Below are positions 1-7,796 of a stretch of DNA of 24,026 nt, one piece after another. Numbering within the stretch: position 1 is the first letter of the stretch; the number at the start of each line of letters is the position of its first letter. The stretch is from UBA5336 sp039198685 (GTDB lineage Bacteria; Pseudomonadota; Alphaproteobacteria; Caulobacterales; Hyphomonadaceae). The translations under genes and the position numbers were made by a program. A model generated the notes under the pieces. It searched no databases and had not been told where the DNA came from. It saw only the letters and a list, made by a program, of their open reading frames with translations. The DNA lies in assembly GCA_039198685.1 (NCBI GenBank), contig JBCCTK010000033.1, positions 1 through 24,026 on the forward strand, written 5' to 3'.

Positions 1-541
1 AAGGCCCCAGACTGGCGCGAGCGGCATCAAAAAACGCTATGATCTGATCATCATTCAGGTTGCCAATCGTCGACCCCGGGAAAAAGCCGACACGCTTATC
101 AACCGTCCCTGGCGCCAATGACAGATCGACGGATTTTGTAAAATCCGCCACATAAGGGACAATGCTTAAAGCAGGATAGTCTTTGGCAAGCTGGCCTGCT
201 GCTTCGTTCAGGAACGGGCCTGAAATGTCGATCGGAACGTAGCCACCTGGGCGCTCCAGGGCGTCCAGTAGTATCCTTGTTTTCACAAGGGCACCGGCAC
301 CATATTCAACCAACACGGCGCCCGGCCCGATCGCCGCTGAAATATCATCGGCGTGTTCGGTGAAAATCGCCGTCTCTGTGCGTGTCGGATAATACTCATC
401 CAGTTGCGTGATCTGTTCAAACAGTTGAGACCCACGTGTGTCATACAGCCAGCGAGAAGAAATCCGTTTTTGCGGCTCTGCCAGGCTCGCCAGTACATCG
501 CGGGCAAAGGCACCGGCGCACGGGTCGGTCGTAATAGCCAC
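1..541 (-). CDS. egtD: L-histidine N-alpha-methyltransferase EgtD (partial, N-terminal about 180 residues)
   Basis: EgtD trimethylates the alpha-amino group of histidine with SAM to give hercynine, the first step of ergothioneine synthesis in the cytoplasm. Translating the minus strand downstream of egtB gives the family's N-terminal signature (YDTRGSQLFEQITQLDEYYP followed by TRTE), then VEYGAGALVKTRILLDAL (SAM-binding G-rich segment) and FFPGSTIGNLN. The frame stays open to the window edge, so roughly the last 140 residues of a usual protein of about 320 are missing. The chosen start is a GTG four bases after the egtB stop codon; no clear Shine-Dalgarno is seen, and a TTG 21 bases further upstream, inside egtB, is in frame too. 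The tight spacing implies co-transcription and probably translational coupling with egtB. Identity is firm; the start codon is less certain. Confidence 0.9.
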   Translation of the reverse strand, partial: MAITTDPCAGAFARDVLASLAEPQKRISSRWLYDTRGSQLFEQITQLDEYYPTRTETAIFTEHADDISAAIGPGAVLVEYGAGALVKTRILLDALERPGGYVPIDISGPFLNEAAGQLAKDYPALSIVPYVADFTKSVDLSLAPGTVDKRVGFFPGSTIGNLNDDQIIAFFDAARASLGP

Positions 542-545
542 GGGT

Positions 546-1814
546 TTATATCGAGCGCGCAAGGCGCACGCCGCTGAATTGCCAGCGTTTTTCAGGCTGG
601 AAGAAGTTTCGATACCCTGCTCTCACATGGCCATCGGGCGTGGCACAGGAGCCGCCTCGCAAAACCATCTGGCCGCTCATGAATTTACCATTGTATTCGC
701 CAATGGTGCCGCCCAGGGGTTTGAAGCCCGGATAGGGCAAAAACGCGCTGGCGGTCCACTCCCAGACATCACCAAATAGGCCTTGGACGCCCCGCGCACT
801 GCGTTGGGGCCGGGGTCTGAAGCGTCCGCTGCCGGCAAAATTGCCTTCAATCTTTTGGGTGACCGCAGCCACTTCCCACTCAGTTTCCGTGGGCAGCCGG
901 GCGCCAGACCAACTGGCAAATGCGTCGGCTTCATAATAACTCACATGGCTTACCGGGGCATCAAAATCGACGGGTTGTGCGCCTCGGAGCGTCATAGACC
1001 ACCACTCGCCGTCTCGGTTTTCCCAGTATAGCGGGGCTGTCCAGGGCGCCGCTTGGACGCGGGCAAATCCATCCGACAGCCACAATGCACTGTTGCTGTA
1101 GCCGCCATCGGAAATGAAAGCGGCCCATTCGCCGTTTGTAACTGTCCGGTTGGCCAGTTCAAAACTGTGCACAAGCGTTTCGTGCCGGGGGCGCTCGCAG
1201 TCAAAGCCGAACGCGGTTTCTGGCGATCCGATCGTGTGAATACCGCCTTCAAAGCGGGACCACGATAGCTCGGGCAGTGGAGACGTATCGACAGGGAGTG
1301 GCTCACTCGATTTGTAGGCCGGCTTCAACGGGTTCTGTGCAAACAGGTGAAGGATGTCAGTCAGCAGGAGTTCCTGGTGCTGCTGCTCATGGTGAAGGCC
1401 GAGAAGGATAAGGTCACGAACAGGCAGCGAAGTACGGGCCATGAGCCGCTCCATCGCACCATCAACGTGGTGGCGATAAGCCAGGACCTCATGCAGGGAG
1501 GGCCGTGTCAGAAGGCCCCTTTGCGGACGGGCGTAACGCGGGCCTGCGCCTTCATAGTAGGAATTGAACAGGAATGCGAAACGGTCATCAAAGATCTCGT
1601 ATTCTGGGAGGTTGGGGTCGAGGATGAAGGTCTCAAAGAACCAGGTCGTGTGGGCCAAGTGCCACTTTGCCGGGCTTGCATCGTCCATCGATTGCACTGT
1701 CGCATCGGCATCGCTCAGGGGGTCGGCCAAGACAACGGATTGTCCGCGAACCGCCCGGTATGCTTCCGAGAGCGTATTGCCGACTGGCAAGCCTACTATG
1801 TCTGCGTGTGTCAT
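546..1814 (-). CDS. egtB: Hercynine oxygenase EgtB (ergothioneine biosynthesis)
   Basis: EgtB is a non-haem iron sulfoxide synthase that joins hercynine to a thiol (gamma-glutamylcysteine or cysteine) using O2. The N-terminal DinB-like domain shows the iron-ligand pattern: HLAHTTWFFE near residue 55 and HHEQQHQE (HX3H, about residues 142-146). The C-terminal half is a formylglycine-generating-enzyme-like fold with RHETLVHSFELANRTVTNGE, SGARLPTETEWE, LFGDVWEWTAS and GGSCATPDGHVRAGYRNFF, and ends in FSGVRLARS. At 422 residues it is of normal family length. The frame also opens with a GTG at 1820, but GGAGG sits five bases upstream of the ATG at 1814 and overlaps that GTG, so the ATG is preferred. 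The companion egtD follows immediately. Which thiol it uses cannot be read from the sequence. Confidence 0.93.
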   Translation of the reverse strand: MTHADIVGLPVGNTLSEAYRAVRGQSVVLADPLSDADATVQSMDDASPAKWHLAHTTWFFETFILDPNLPEYEIFDDRFAFLFNSYYEGAGPRYARPQRGLLTRPSLHEVLAYRHHVDGAMERLMARTSLPVRDLILLGLHHEQQHQELLLTDILHLFAQNPLKPAYKSSEPLPVDTSPLPELSWSRFEGGIHTIGSPETAFGFDCERPRHETLVHSFELANRTVTNGEWAAFISDGGYSNSALWLSDGFARVQAAPWTAPLYWENRDGEWWSMTLRGAQPVDFDAPVSHVSYYEADAFASWSGARLPTETEWEVAAVTQKIEGNFAGSGRFRPRPQRSARGVQGLFGDVWEWTASAFLPYPGFKPLGGTIGEYNGKFMSGQMVLRGGSCATPDGHVRAGYRNFFQPEKRWQFSGVRLARSI

Positions 1815-1881
1815 GACCACCTCCGTGCCCGGATAGGTAGGTCACTGACACGTCGATAGCCACCCCGCCTTGCGTAACAGT

Positions 1882-1898
1882 TTTGCAACGCGTGCAAA
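1882..1898. promoter_or_regulatory. Operator-like palindrome TTTGCA-N5-TGCAAA
   Basis: A perfect 6-5-6 inverted repeat (TTTGCA, ACGCG, TGCAAA) lies in the 187-bp region between the divergent egtB and rnd starts. It is 68 bp upstream of the egtB ATG and 104 bp upstream of the rnd start. The arms and GC-rich centre resemble a dimeric-repressor site such as those of the LacI family, but no regulator gene is in the window, so the assignment is inference. Confidence 0.35.
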
Positions 1899-2001
1899 GC
1901 GAAATCCTTGTCTAGTCCCTTGTTTCTGGTCATGTCGGCCGTGACCCAGTATGGCTAACGGCCTCAGATGCGGGCCTTTTGGATTCTGGAGGATATCCGT
2001 C

Positions 2002-2619
2002 TTGTCTAAGATCACCCTGCATAAAGGCGACTTACCGAGCGACGTTGATCTCGGCAGGGTCGTCGCGGTGGATACCGAAGCTATGGGGCTTAAGCCTGGG
2101 CGGGATTCCCTGTGCGTTGTTCAGCTGTCCAAGGGTGATGGTACAGCCCATCTTGTACAATTGGAGCGGACCTTTGATTGCCCCAATCTCAAAGCCCTTC
2201 TTTCGGATCCGGGCATTCTGAAAATTTTCCACTTCGCGCGCTTCGATGTGGCAATGATGAAAAAATGGCTTGGCATTGTTTGCGCGCCGGTCTGGTGCAC
2301 CAAGATCGCGTCGAAGTTGGCACGCACCTATACAGACCAACATGGGTTGAAGCACGTCGCCAAGGAGGTCGCCGGAGTGGACCTTTCAAAGGCTCAGCAG
2401 AGTTCTGACTGGGGCCGCGCCGAACTCACCCAGGCCCAGAAAGAATATGCTGCTTCGGATGTGCTCTATCTCCATGCGATCCGGGACGGTCTGATTGCAA
2501 TGCTTGAACGTGAGGATCGACTGCACCTCGCTCAAGCGTGTTTTGACTTCCTGCCAGTGCGCGCCGACCTGGATTTGGCGGGTTGGGGAGACAGCGATAT
2601 TTTCTCCCACAGCAGTTAA
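2002..2619 (+). CDS. rnd: Ribonuclease D-like 3'-5' exoribonuclease
   Basis: A DEDDy-family 3'-5' exonuclease, a single-domain RNase D acting on RNA 3' ends (tRNA maturation in the family). Exo I is VAVDTEAMGL (D24, E26), Exo II is IFHFARFDVAMM (D82) and Exo III is YAASDVLYLH (Y149, D153), so all catalytic acidic residues are present. No HRDC domains follow, matching the short form of about 205 residues common in alphaproteobacteria rather than the longer E. coli protein. The frame is open from an ATG at 1951, but GGAGG at 1988-1992 lies nine bases before a TTG at 2002, giving MSKITLHKGDL, the expected N-terminus; the TTG is therefore preferred. It precedes lptC by about 105 bp. Confidence 0.9.
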   Translation: MSKITLHKGDLPSDVDLGRVVAVDTEAMGLKPGRDSLCVVQLSKGDGTAHLVQLERTFDCPNLKALLSDPGILKIFHFARFDVAMMKKWLGIVCAPVWCTKIASKLARTYTDQHGLKHVAKEVAGVDLSKAQQSSDWGRAELTQAQKEYAASDVLYLHAIRDGLIAMLEREDRLHLAQACFDFLPVRADLDLAGWGDSDIFSHSS

Positions 2620-2724
2620 ACAACCCAGCGACCGAACTCTCTGCTTCCTTGCATTGATGCCGTGGGATAGACACATTCACGGGGCAAGGATTACACCCCG
2701 GCACCCGGGCGACAGAGAGAATCT

Positions 2725-3438
2725 ATGAGCACAAAGTCGGCCAACGATACCGAATTTATCTGGACTCCTCGCCGTCAGGTCACGTTGGCACAGACCCAGA
2801 GACGATCCAATCTGGTTCAAATGCTTCGCCTGGCATTCACAGCCGGAGCGGCCATTTCGATCGGGGTTTTGGCTGGACCGGTCATTGCAAACGCTGTTTC
2901 CGGGATCGGTGACGAGCGCCGGTCCTTTGGCAGTGATGAGATTGTCACCATGATCAATCCGCGCTTTTCTGGTCGCGACCAGAACGGCTCGGCCTTTGTG
3001 ATCACCGCAGACACGGCCCAACGGCGGCGGGCCAGTCAGGACGTTATCGACCTGACCAATCCCAAACTTGTGGACGAAACCGGCAGCCAAGTGACCGCGC
3101 CTGAAGGCACGTATGACCGCAACAGCCAAACCCTGGACCTCTTTCAGGACGTACAAGTCATGGACCAGGCCGGGTATCGATTTCGGTCCACCAGAGCGCG
3201 GTTCTTTGTTCTGGAAGACCGGATCGAGGGTGCTGAGCCACTTTACGGAACTGGTCCCCTCGGGGATATTCGCTCCGACAGCTACGAAATCACTGAGGAT
3301 GGCGACGTGATTACATTTACGGGCAATGTGGAGATGCTCTTTGAGCCCAATGCTCCGCGGCCTGCAACTCCTGATGGCGGCGACGGCAACGCAAACCCTG
3401 AGACAGACTCTTTGGAGACAGATGGTGAAAATGGTTAG
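2725..3438 (+). CDS. lptC: LPS export ABC transporter periplasmic protein LptC
   Basis: LptC is the bitopic inner-membrane component that receives LPS from LptB2FG and hands it to LptA in the periplasm. The 237-residue protein has a cytoplasmic N-terminus of about 33 residues, one transmembrane segment (about residues 34-57) and a periplasmic beta-jellyroll region with repeated DLTNPKLVDETGSQVTAPEG-type strands. The C-terminal tail is rich in G, D, N and E. It is longer than E. coli LptC (191 residues), as is usual in alphaproteobacteria. The gene overlaps the start of lptA by 17 bp. A small CCCGG-CAC-CCGGG hairpin (2697-2709) lies just before the weak purine-rich ribosome site. The assignment rests on domain layout and the lptA-lptB-rpoN neighbourhood as much as on motifs. 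Confidence 0.87.
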   Translation: MSTKSANDTEFIWTPRRQVTLAQTQRRSNLVQMLRLAFTAGAAISIGVLAGPVIANAVSGIGDERRSFGSDEIVTMINPRFSGRDQNGSAFVITADTAQRRRASQDVIDLTNPKLVDETGSQVTAPEGTYDRNSQTLDLFQDVQVMDQAGYRFRSTRARFFVLEDRIEGAEPLYGTGPLGDIRSDSYEITEDGDVITFTGNVEMLFEPNAPRPATPDGGDGNANPETDSLETDGENG

Positions 3439-3982
3439 GCAAATTGGATGGAGCAGCGCAGCGGCGCTTGCCATGACAGCGTTGGTAGCAGCGCCTGCCG
3501 GCGCTCAACTTTCATCCGAGGGCGGACCGATTCGGGTGAATGCGGACAGCTCCCAGATTCTGGAACGTGATCGACGGGTTCTGGTGATCGGCAATGTGGA
3601 TATCATCCAGGGCGATGCCCGGTTGCGCGCTGACACGGTGACTTTGTTCTACGGCGCGAATGGCGCGGCAAATGCCGGCATCGGCGGCAGCTTCGGTGAG
3701 ATTGAACGGATGCGCGCTGAGGGGGATGTTTTCTATGTAACATCCGATCTGAAGGCGCGCGGCGATGTCGGCACCTATAATGCGCAGAACGATACGATTA
3801 CGCTCACGGGTGAGGAAGTGGTTCTGATCCGGTGCGAAGACGTGGCGCGCGGCACCGAACTCGTTATCAACGTCGCTCAGGGGCGCACCACCCTCAAGGG
3901 CGGTGAGCGGTCTGATGGGCGGGTCTCAATTCTTCTGTTTCCAGAGGGAGCAGAAACGGACGAGACAGACGCAGGCTGCTGA
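3422..3982 (+). CDS. lptA: LPS transport periplasmic protein LptA (OstA-like)
   Basis: LptA forms the periplasmic beta-jellyroll bridge carrying LPS to the outer membrane. A signal peptide is clear: MVKMVRQIGW, a hydrophobic stretch, then APAGA-QL with likely cleavage after residue 28. The mature part starts IRVNADSSQILERDRRVLVI and carries the OstA pattern (GNVDIIQGDARLRADTVTLFY, RMRAEGDVFYVTSDLKARGD, YNAQNDTITLTGEEVVLIR). The length is 186 residues. The start at 3422 has GGAG four bases upstream; an alternative ATG nine bases later is also possible. The frame extends upstream of 3422, but that part only overlaps lptC in another frame. Overlap with lptC and a short gap to lptB indicate one transcription unit. 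Confidence 0.9.
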   Translation: MVKMVRQIGWSSAAALAMTALVAAPAGAQLSSEGGPIRVNADSSQILERDRRVLVIGNVDIIQGDARLRADTVTLFYGANGAANAGIGGSFGEIERMRAEGDVFYVTSDLKARGDVGTYNAQNDTITLTGEEVVLIRCEDVARGTELVINVAQGRTTLKGGERSDGRVSILLFPEGAETDETDAGC

Positions 3983-3993
3983 AACACTCGCCT

Positions 3994-4016
3994 ATCGGGG
4001 GAATTGAACCTCCGAT
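3994..4016 (+). repeat. Intercistronic hairpin between lptA and lptB
   Basis: The RNA can form an 8-bp stem, ATCGGGGG paired with CCTCCGAT (one G-U), closing a seven-base loop AATTGAA; an outer U-G pair may extend it. It is followed by a smaller TAAAA-CGA-TTTTA inverted repeat, and no U-run follows, so it is not a typical intrinsic terminator. It sits in the 113-bp gap between lptA and lptB, which is the only sizeable gap in lptC-lptA-lptB-rpoN. Confidence 0.5.
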
Positions 4017-4095
4017 GCTAAAACGATTTTAATCATGGGTCGCTAAGCCAGCTTCAGGGATGCGGCCCCCAAGGGGTTGCAGGAGGAGCTGATCC

Positions 4096-4830
4096 ATGGA
4101 GAATGCTGCTAAAGGCCTGTATGTAGAAGGACTTGCGAAGTCTTTCGGCAAACGCAAGGTCGTGTACGACGTGTCTCTATCGTTGCAGCGTGGCGAGATT
4201 GTTGGTTTGCTCGGCCCCAATGGCGCAGGCAAAACCACGTGTTTCTATATGATCATGGGCTTGATTGCTGCCGATGGCGGAAAGATCACGATTGATGGCG
4301 CCGATGTCACCAGTCTTCCAATGTACCAGCGCGCCCGGCTCGGAATGGGGTACTTGCCCCAGGAAGTGTCTATCTTCCGCGGCATGAGCGTTTTCGAAAA
4401 TGTCATGTCCGTTGTGGAACTCTTTGAAAAAGACCGGGCTGAGCAGAAGCGGCAGGTCGAGGCCTTGCTGTCTGAACTTCATATTGAACATCTTGCCGAC
4501 CAGGCTTCCACATCTTTATCCGGGGGTGAGCGTCGCCGCGTTGAGATCGCGCGAGCCCTGGCCTCGCGTCCAAGCTTCATGCTGCTGGACGAGCCCTTTA
4601 CGGGGATCGACCCACTCGCAATCTCTGACATTTCAGACCTTGTCCGTTATCTGAAAGAGCGTGGACTTGGAGTCTTGATCACGGACCACCAGGTTCGCGA
4701 AACCCTTGAAATCGTCGACCGTGCCTATGTCATGTATGACGGCGCGGTCTTGTTTGATGGTCCGCCAGATATGGTGTTGCGCAACGAAGATGTGCGCCGC
4801 GTCTATCTTGGTGACCGGTTCGCCGCCTAG
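4096..4830 (+). CDS. lptB: LPS export ABC transporter ATP-binding protein LptB
   Basis: The cytoplasmic ATPase that powers LPS extraction by LptB2FG. The protein has 244 residues. Walker A is GPNGAGKTT (residues 40-48), the Q-loop is GYLPQE (85-90), the signature is LSGGE (141-145), Walker B is FMLLDEP (161-167) and the switch histidine is in ITDHQV (H198). SIFRGMSVFENV and ITDHQVRETLEIVDRAYVM are characteristic of LptB rather than of amino-acid importers. A strong AGGAGG (4081-4086) lies nine bases upstream of the ATG. rpoN follows after 14 bp. The permeases LptF/LptG are not in the window, as is usual since they are encoded elsewhere. Confidence 0.97.
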   Translation: MENAAKGLYVEGLAKSFGKRKVVYDVSLSLQRGEIVGLLGPNGAGKTTCFYMIMGLIAADGGKITIDGADVTSLPMYQRARLGMGYLPQEVSIFRGMSVFENVMSVVELFEKDRAEQKRQVEALLSELHIEHLADQASTSLSGGERRRVEIARALASRPSFMLLDEPFTGIDPLAISDISDLVRYLKERGLGVLITDHQVRETLEIVDRAYVMYDGAVLFDGPPDMVLRNEDVRRVYLGDRFAA

Positions 4831-4844
4831 AAAGACCCGTTCCT

Positions 4845-6347
4845 ATGTCCATTCGGCAACGCCTCGACCTGCGCCAAAGCCAATCCCTGGTGATGACGCC
4901 CCAGCTTCAACAGGCTATCAAACTGTTGCAGCTGTCGAATATTGAGCTATCCGAATTTGTCGAGACAGAAATCGAAAAAAATCCCCTGCTACAGCGCGGC
5001 GAAGGCGAAACACCTGAGGCATTACGGGATTCAAGTGATGTCACAGAGAGCCGGGAGAGCCTCCGCCTGGACGATTCCAGCGGACTGAATGAGGCACGTG
5101 AAGCGCTAGACGCCCCGACAGAAGACGTTTTTGAAGCCGGTACGGGATCCGATGCGCCGACGGCTGCAGCGTCTGGTCCCAGTGCTTCGACAGATTGGTC
5201 GAAAGCGGGCAGCGGCAAGACCGGCGGCGAAGACTTTGATTTTGAAGGATCCGTTTCAAGTGACGTTTCGCTAAACCAGCATCTGCACAACCAGCTCAGT
5301 CTTTCGAGCCTTGATACGGTCGATCGTCTCATCGCCGCACGGCTGATCGATGACACCGATGAGGGCGGATATTGCCGGGCTGATATGGAAGAGACCGCCG
5401 AGCTCCTGGGGACAGAGGTGGGTGAAGTTGAGCGCGTTTTAGGCGTTTGCCAGGGGTTTGATCCAACCGGCGTTATGGCCCGGTCGATCCCCGAATGCCT
5501 TGCTCTGCAGCTGAAAGAACGCGACCGGCTTGACCCGGCAATGCAGGCTTTGATCGAAAACCTTGACCTGGTCGCGAGCCACGACATCAAGCGTCTCAAG
5601 GAACGGTGCGGTGTCGACCAGGCCGATATCCTGGATATGATGACGGAGCTGCGTGCCTTGACGCCCCGTCCCGGCGGCAGCTTTGCCAATGACACAGCCG
5701 TTGCAGTGGCGCCTGATGTGTTCGTGCGGGAGTTGCCCAGTGGCTTGTTCGCCGTTGAACTCAACGGTGAGACCTTGCCCCGAGTCTTGATGGACAAGGC
5801 CTATTATGCCGAGGTCTCCGCGCTTCCAATGCGAGAGAAAGAGAAAGAGTTCATTACCGATTGCGCAGCCAATGCGACCTGGCTGATAAAGTCCCTCGAC
5901 CAGCGGGCACGGACAATTCTGAAGGTTGCCAGCGAAATTGTGCGACAGCAGGATGCCTTTTTCGCCCACGGGGTCGCCCATTTGAGGCCCCTGAACTTGA
6001 AGCAGGTGGCCGATGCCATCTCGATGCATGAATCGACGGTCAGCCGTGTGACATCCAATAAATACATGTCGACGCCTCGCGGACTGTTTGAGCTCAAATA
6101 TTTCTTTTCAGCTGCGATCCCTTCGACAGGGGGTGGAGAAGCCCATTCTGCCGAAGCGGTACGCCACCGGATTAAAGCGCTGATCGAGCGCGAGTCCGCA
6201 GCCGATGTTCTTTCGGACGACCAGATCGTTGAAATTTTGACAGAATACGGAATTGAGATTGCCCGCAGAACGGTTGCAAAATATCGTGAGAGCCTCGGTA
6301 TTCCTTCGTCAGTGCAGCGCCGACGCCGAATGCGACAGTCCGCATAG
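4845..6347 (+). CDS. rpoN: RNA polymerase sigma-54 factor RpoN
   Basis: Sigma-54 directs RNA polymerase to -24/-12 promoters and needs AAA+ activators. The 500-residue protein has the glutamine-rich Region I (SQSLVMTPQLQQAIKLLQLS, which binds the activator), an acidic, variable Region II (about residues 55-130), the core-binding domain and a C-terminal HTH. The latter includes LKQVADAISMHESTVSRVTS and the RpoN box ARRTVAKYRE near residue 476. Full length and intact. Region II is rich in S, D, E, G and A and longer than in enterobacteria, as often seen in this class. The ribosome site is weak; the start is supported by the conserved N-terminus MSIRQRLDLRQSQSL. Confidence 0.97.
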   Translation: MSIRQRLDLRQSQSLVMTPQLQQAIKLLQLSNIELSEFVETEIEKNPLLQRGEGETPEALRDSSDVTESRESLRLDDSSGLNEAREALDAPTEDVFEAGTGSDAPTAAASGPSASTDWSKAGSGKTGGEDFDFEGSVSSDVSLNQHLHNQLSLSSLDTVDRLIAARLIDDTDEGGYCRADMEETAELLGTEVGEVERVLGVCQGFDPTGVMARSIPECLALQLKERDRLDPAMQALIENLDLVASHDIKRLKERCGVDQADILDMMTELRALTPRPGGSFANDTAVAVAPDVFVRELPSGLFAVELNGETLPRVLMDKAYYAEVSALPMREKEKEFITDCAANATWLIKSLDQRARTILKVASEIVRQQDAFFAHGVAHLRPLNLKQVADAISMHESTVSRVTSNKYMSTPRGLFELKYFFSAAIPSTGGGEAHSAEAVRHRIKALIERESAADVLSDDQIVEILTEYGIEIARRTVAKYRESLGIPSSVQRRRRMRQSA

Positions 6348-6370
6348 GCGACACGAATTGGATTGCATCT

Positions 6371-6386
6371 GCGCACACTTTTTGCA
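6371..6386 (+). promoter_or_regulatory. Sigma-54-like (-24/-12) promoter candidate upstream of hpf
   Basis: GCGCACACTTTTTGCA aligns without gaps to the consensus TGGCACRNNNNTTGCA. The CAC, the R position and the whole TTGCA (-12) element match; the first two bases, including one G of the -24 GG, do not. It lies 65 bp before the hpf start and immediately after rpoN, a sensible place for a sigma-54-dependent promoter of hpf-ptsN. The mismatch in the -24 GG makes activity doubtful. Confidence 0.35.
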
Positions 6387-6435
6387 TGGAGTGTGATTTC
6401 GCGGCAACATGGGTTCAAATGATAAATGGAGGCCG

Positions 6436-7035
6436 ATGGTGCAGATAAAGATTGCAGGACGAAATGTGGATCTTGGCGAGGCGCTTCAGGATCGGATTGA
6501 ATCCGGGCTAGAAGGGGCTGTCTCCAAATACTTCGATCGGCCAGGCGATGCCCATGTTACGGTTTCAAAGTCTGGGCACTTGTTCGAGGTGGACATGAAC
6601 GTTCACCTGGATTCCGGGATCATTCTGCAAGCCGTCGGTGGAGCGAATGACCCCTATGCCGCTCTCGACGCAGGCTTGGCCAAAATCGAAAAACGCGTGC
6701 GCAGATACAAAAGGCGTTTGCGTGACCACCATCGTCCCGACCGCTCACCCCTACCTGTTGAGACGGCATCTAGCTTTGTGCTGGCCCCCACACCGGATGA
6801 AAATGAATCAGGCGAGGATTTGCCGAATGGGGCTGACCAAACACCACTCACCGTAGCGGAAGGAAATGCCCAAATTCGCACCATGACAGTGTCAGAAGCC
6901 GTTATGCAGCTTGAATTGGGGGAATCTCCAGCCCTAATGTTTAGAAATGCTAGGCATGATGGCCTTAATATGGTCTACCGCCGCCCAGACGGACATATCG
7001 GCTGGGTCGACCCAGCCAATTCCGAAAAAACGTAA
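6436..7035 (+). CDS. hpf: Ribosome hibernation promoting factor, long form
   Basis: Long HPF binds the 30S subunit and dimerises 70S ribosomes into inactive 100S particles in stationary phase. The N-terminal RaiA/YfiA domain runs over about residues 1-105 (QIKIAGRNVDLGEALQDRIE, FEVDMNVHLDSGIILQAVG, NDPYAALDAGLAKIEKRVRR). After an acidic linker, the C-terminal dimerisation domain contains MTVSEAVMQLELGESPALMF, VYRRPDG and GWVDP. The total of 199 residues identifies the long form. GGAGG at 6428-6432 is three bases from the ATG at 6436 and six from a GTG at 6439. The GTG would give MQIKIAG, the commonest family N-terminus, so it is a serious alternative. An upstream ATG at 6409 is less likely. 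Confidence 0.93.
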   Translation: MVQIKIAGRNVDLGEALQDRIESGLEGAVSKYFDRPGDAHVTVSKSGHLFEVDMNVHLDSGIILQAVGGANDPYAALDAGLAKIEKRVRRYKRRLRDHHRPDRSPLPVETASSFVLAPTPDENESGEDLPNGADQTPLTVAEGNAQIRTMTVSEAVMQLELGESPALMFRNARHDGLNMVYRRPDGHIGWVDPANSEKT

Positions 7036-7052
7036 CCCTATGGATCCTTTGC

Positions 7053-7535
7053 ATGGCGATTGATCTCTCTGCCCTTTTAGACCGTGGCGTCATCCTGACG
7101 GAAACCCAATATGGTAGCCGAAAACAGGCTATTCTTCGCCTGGCTGGCGCGCTGGGTGATAAGATCGGGCTCGACGAGAGGCTGATCTTCGATGCTGTTA
7201 TGGAGCGAGAACAACTCGGATCCACGGGCGTTGGCGAAGGTGTTGCGATACCCCATGCCCGCTTGTCAAAGCTGGAACAGCCTTTGGGCGGTTTTTTGCG
7301 GCTTCGAGAGGGGGTTGATTTCGACGCGGTGGACGACCAGCCCTGTGATTTGATCTTCATGCTACTCGCGCCCGTCACGGCTGGCGCTGACCATCTGCGT
7401 GCCCTTGCTCAAGTTTCGCGGGCATTCCGTCGCGGCGAAGTCCGTGCAGCCCTTCGTACAGCTGACACCGCGGAATCAATATATCAGGTCCTTTGCAAGG
7501 ATACCGCGAAGGCCAAGGCAGCCTCCGCGGCGTAG
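7053..7535 (+). CDS. ptsN: PTS IIA-like nitrogen-regulatory protein PtsN (EIIA-Ntr)
   Basis: PtsN is the terminal phosphoacceptor of the PtsP-PtsO-PtsN phosphorelay, a regulatory rather than sugar-transporting PTS branch linked to nitrogen and potassium homeostasis. The 160-residue protein carries the phosphorylatable histidine in GEGVAIPHARL (H68), preceded by AVMEREQLGSTGVG, and the EIIA fold continues with FDAVDDQPCDLIFMLLAP and HLRALAQVSRAFR. The rpoN-hpf-ptsN order is classical. The gene starts 17 bp after hpf and ends in an A/K-rich tail. No convincing intrinsic terminator follows before the converging DUF1150 gene. Confidence 0.95.
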   Translation: MAIDLSALLDRGVILTETQYGSRKQAILRLAGALGDKIGLDERLIFDAVMEREQLGSTGVGEGVAIPHARLSKLEQPLGGFLRLREGVDFDAVDDQPCDLIFMLLAPVTAGADHLRALAQVSRAFRRGEVRAALRTADTAESIYQVLCKDTAKAKAASAA

Positions 7536-7559
7536 ATGCCAAGTAAATTCGCGTCAGTT

Positions 7560-7796
7560 TTAGTGTAAGCTTGAGGGTGTGAGACTGTGGGCTCGCGCGG
7601 CTGCGAAGGCGGCTTCACGGCCCTCTACGATCGCCAAGCGCTCGCCCACCGAATTGTGCACCGCGAAGAGGTCTTCGGTCGCGCCCAATTCATTAAGCGT
7701 ATTGGCGGGCAAGATCGTGTGAAGCTCGTCAGCAGAAATGGGCCGCACGTAAACCAGTTGGGCATCATCTTCTGGTTTTTGAGTGTCCAGGGTCAT
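7560..7796 (-). CDS. DUF1150 family small protein
   Basis: A 78-residue acidic cytoplasmic protein without membrane segments. LVYVRPISADELHTILP, DLFAVHNSVGERLAIVEGRE and AAFAAARAHSLTPSSLH follow the DUF1150 pattern (LVYVRPV...LYAIHDADGxRLAlv...AFaxARqhdlxPvsVH), a family of unknown function found in alphaproteobacteria, where it often neighbours small heat-shock protein genes. No Hsp20 gene is next to it here. The frame could begin further upstream, but GGAAGG six bases before the ATG at 7796 and the family length support this start. It converges on ptsN with 24 bp between stop codons. Family call fairly sure; function unknown. Confidence 0.8.
   Translation of the reverse strand: MTLDTQKPEDDAQLVYVRPISADELHTILPANTLNELGATEDLFAVHNSVGERLAIVEGREAAFAAARAHSLTPSSLH

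Noticed and set aside
2677..3474. 265-residue open frame antisense to lptC
   Set aside because: Lies wholly opposite lptC and the start of lptA, which have clear family features; its residues are rich in R, C, H and P in an order typical of shadow frames.
3994..4060. Possible tRNA on the minus strand (GGTTCAATTCC resembles a T-loop)
   Set aside because: The T-stem has an A-C mismatch, no matching acceptor-stem halves are found at tRNA distance, and no anticodon stem-loop forms. Treated as an mRNA hairpin instead.
4907..5797. 296-residue open frame antisense to rpoN
   Set aside because: Serine/arginine-rich shadow of a well-identified rpoN; no ribosome site or motif.
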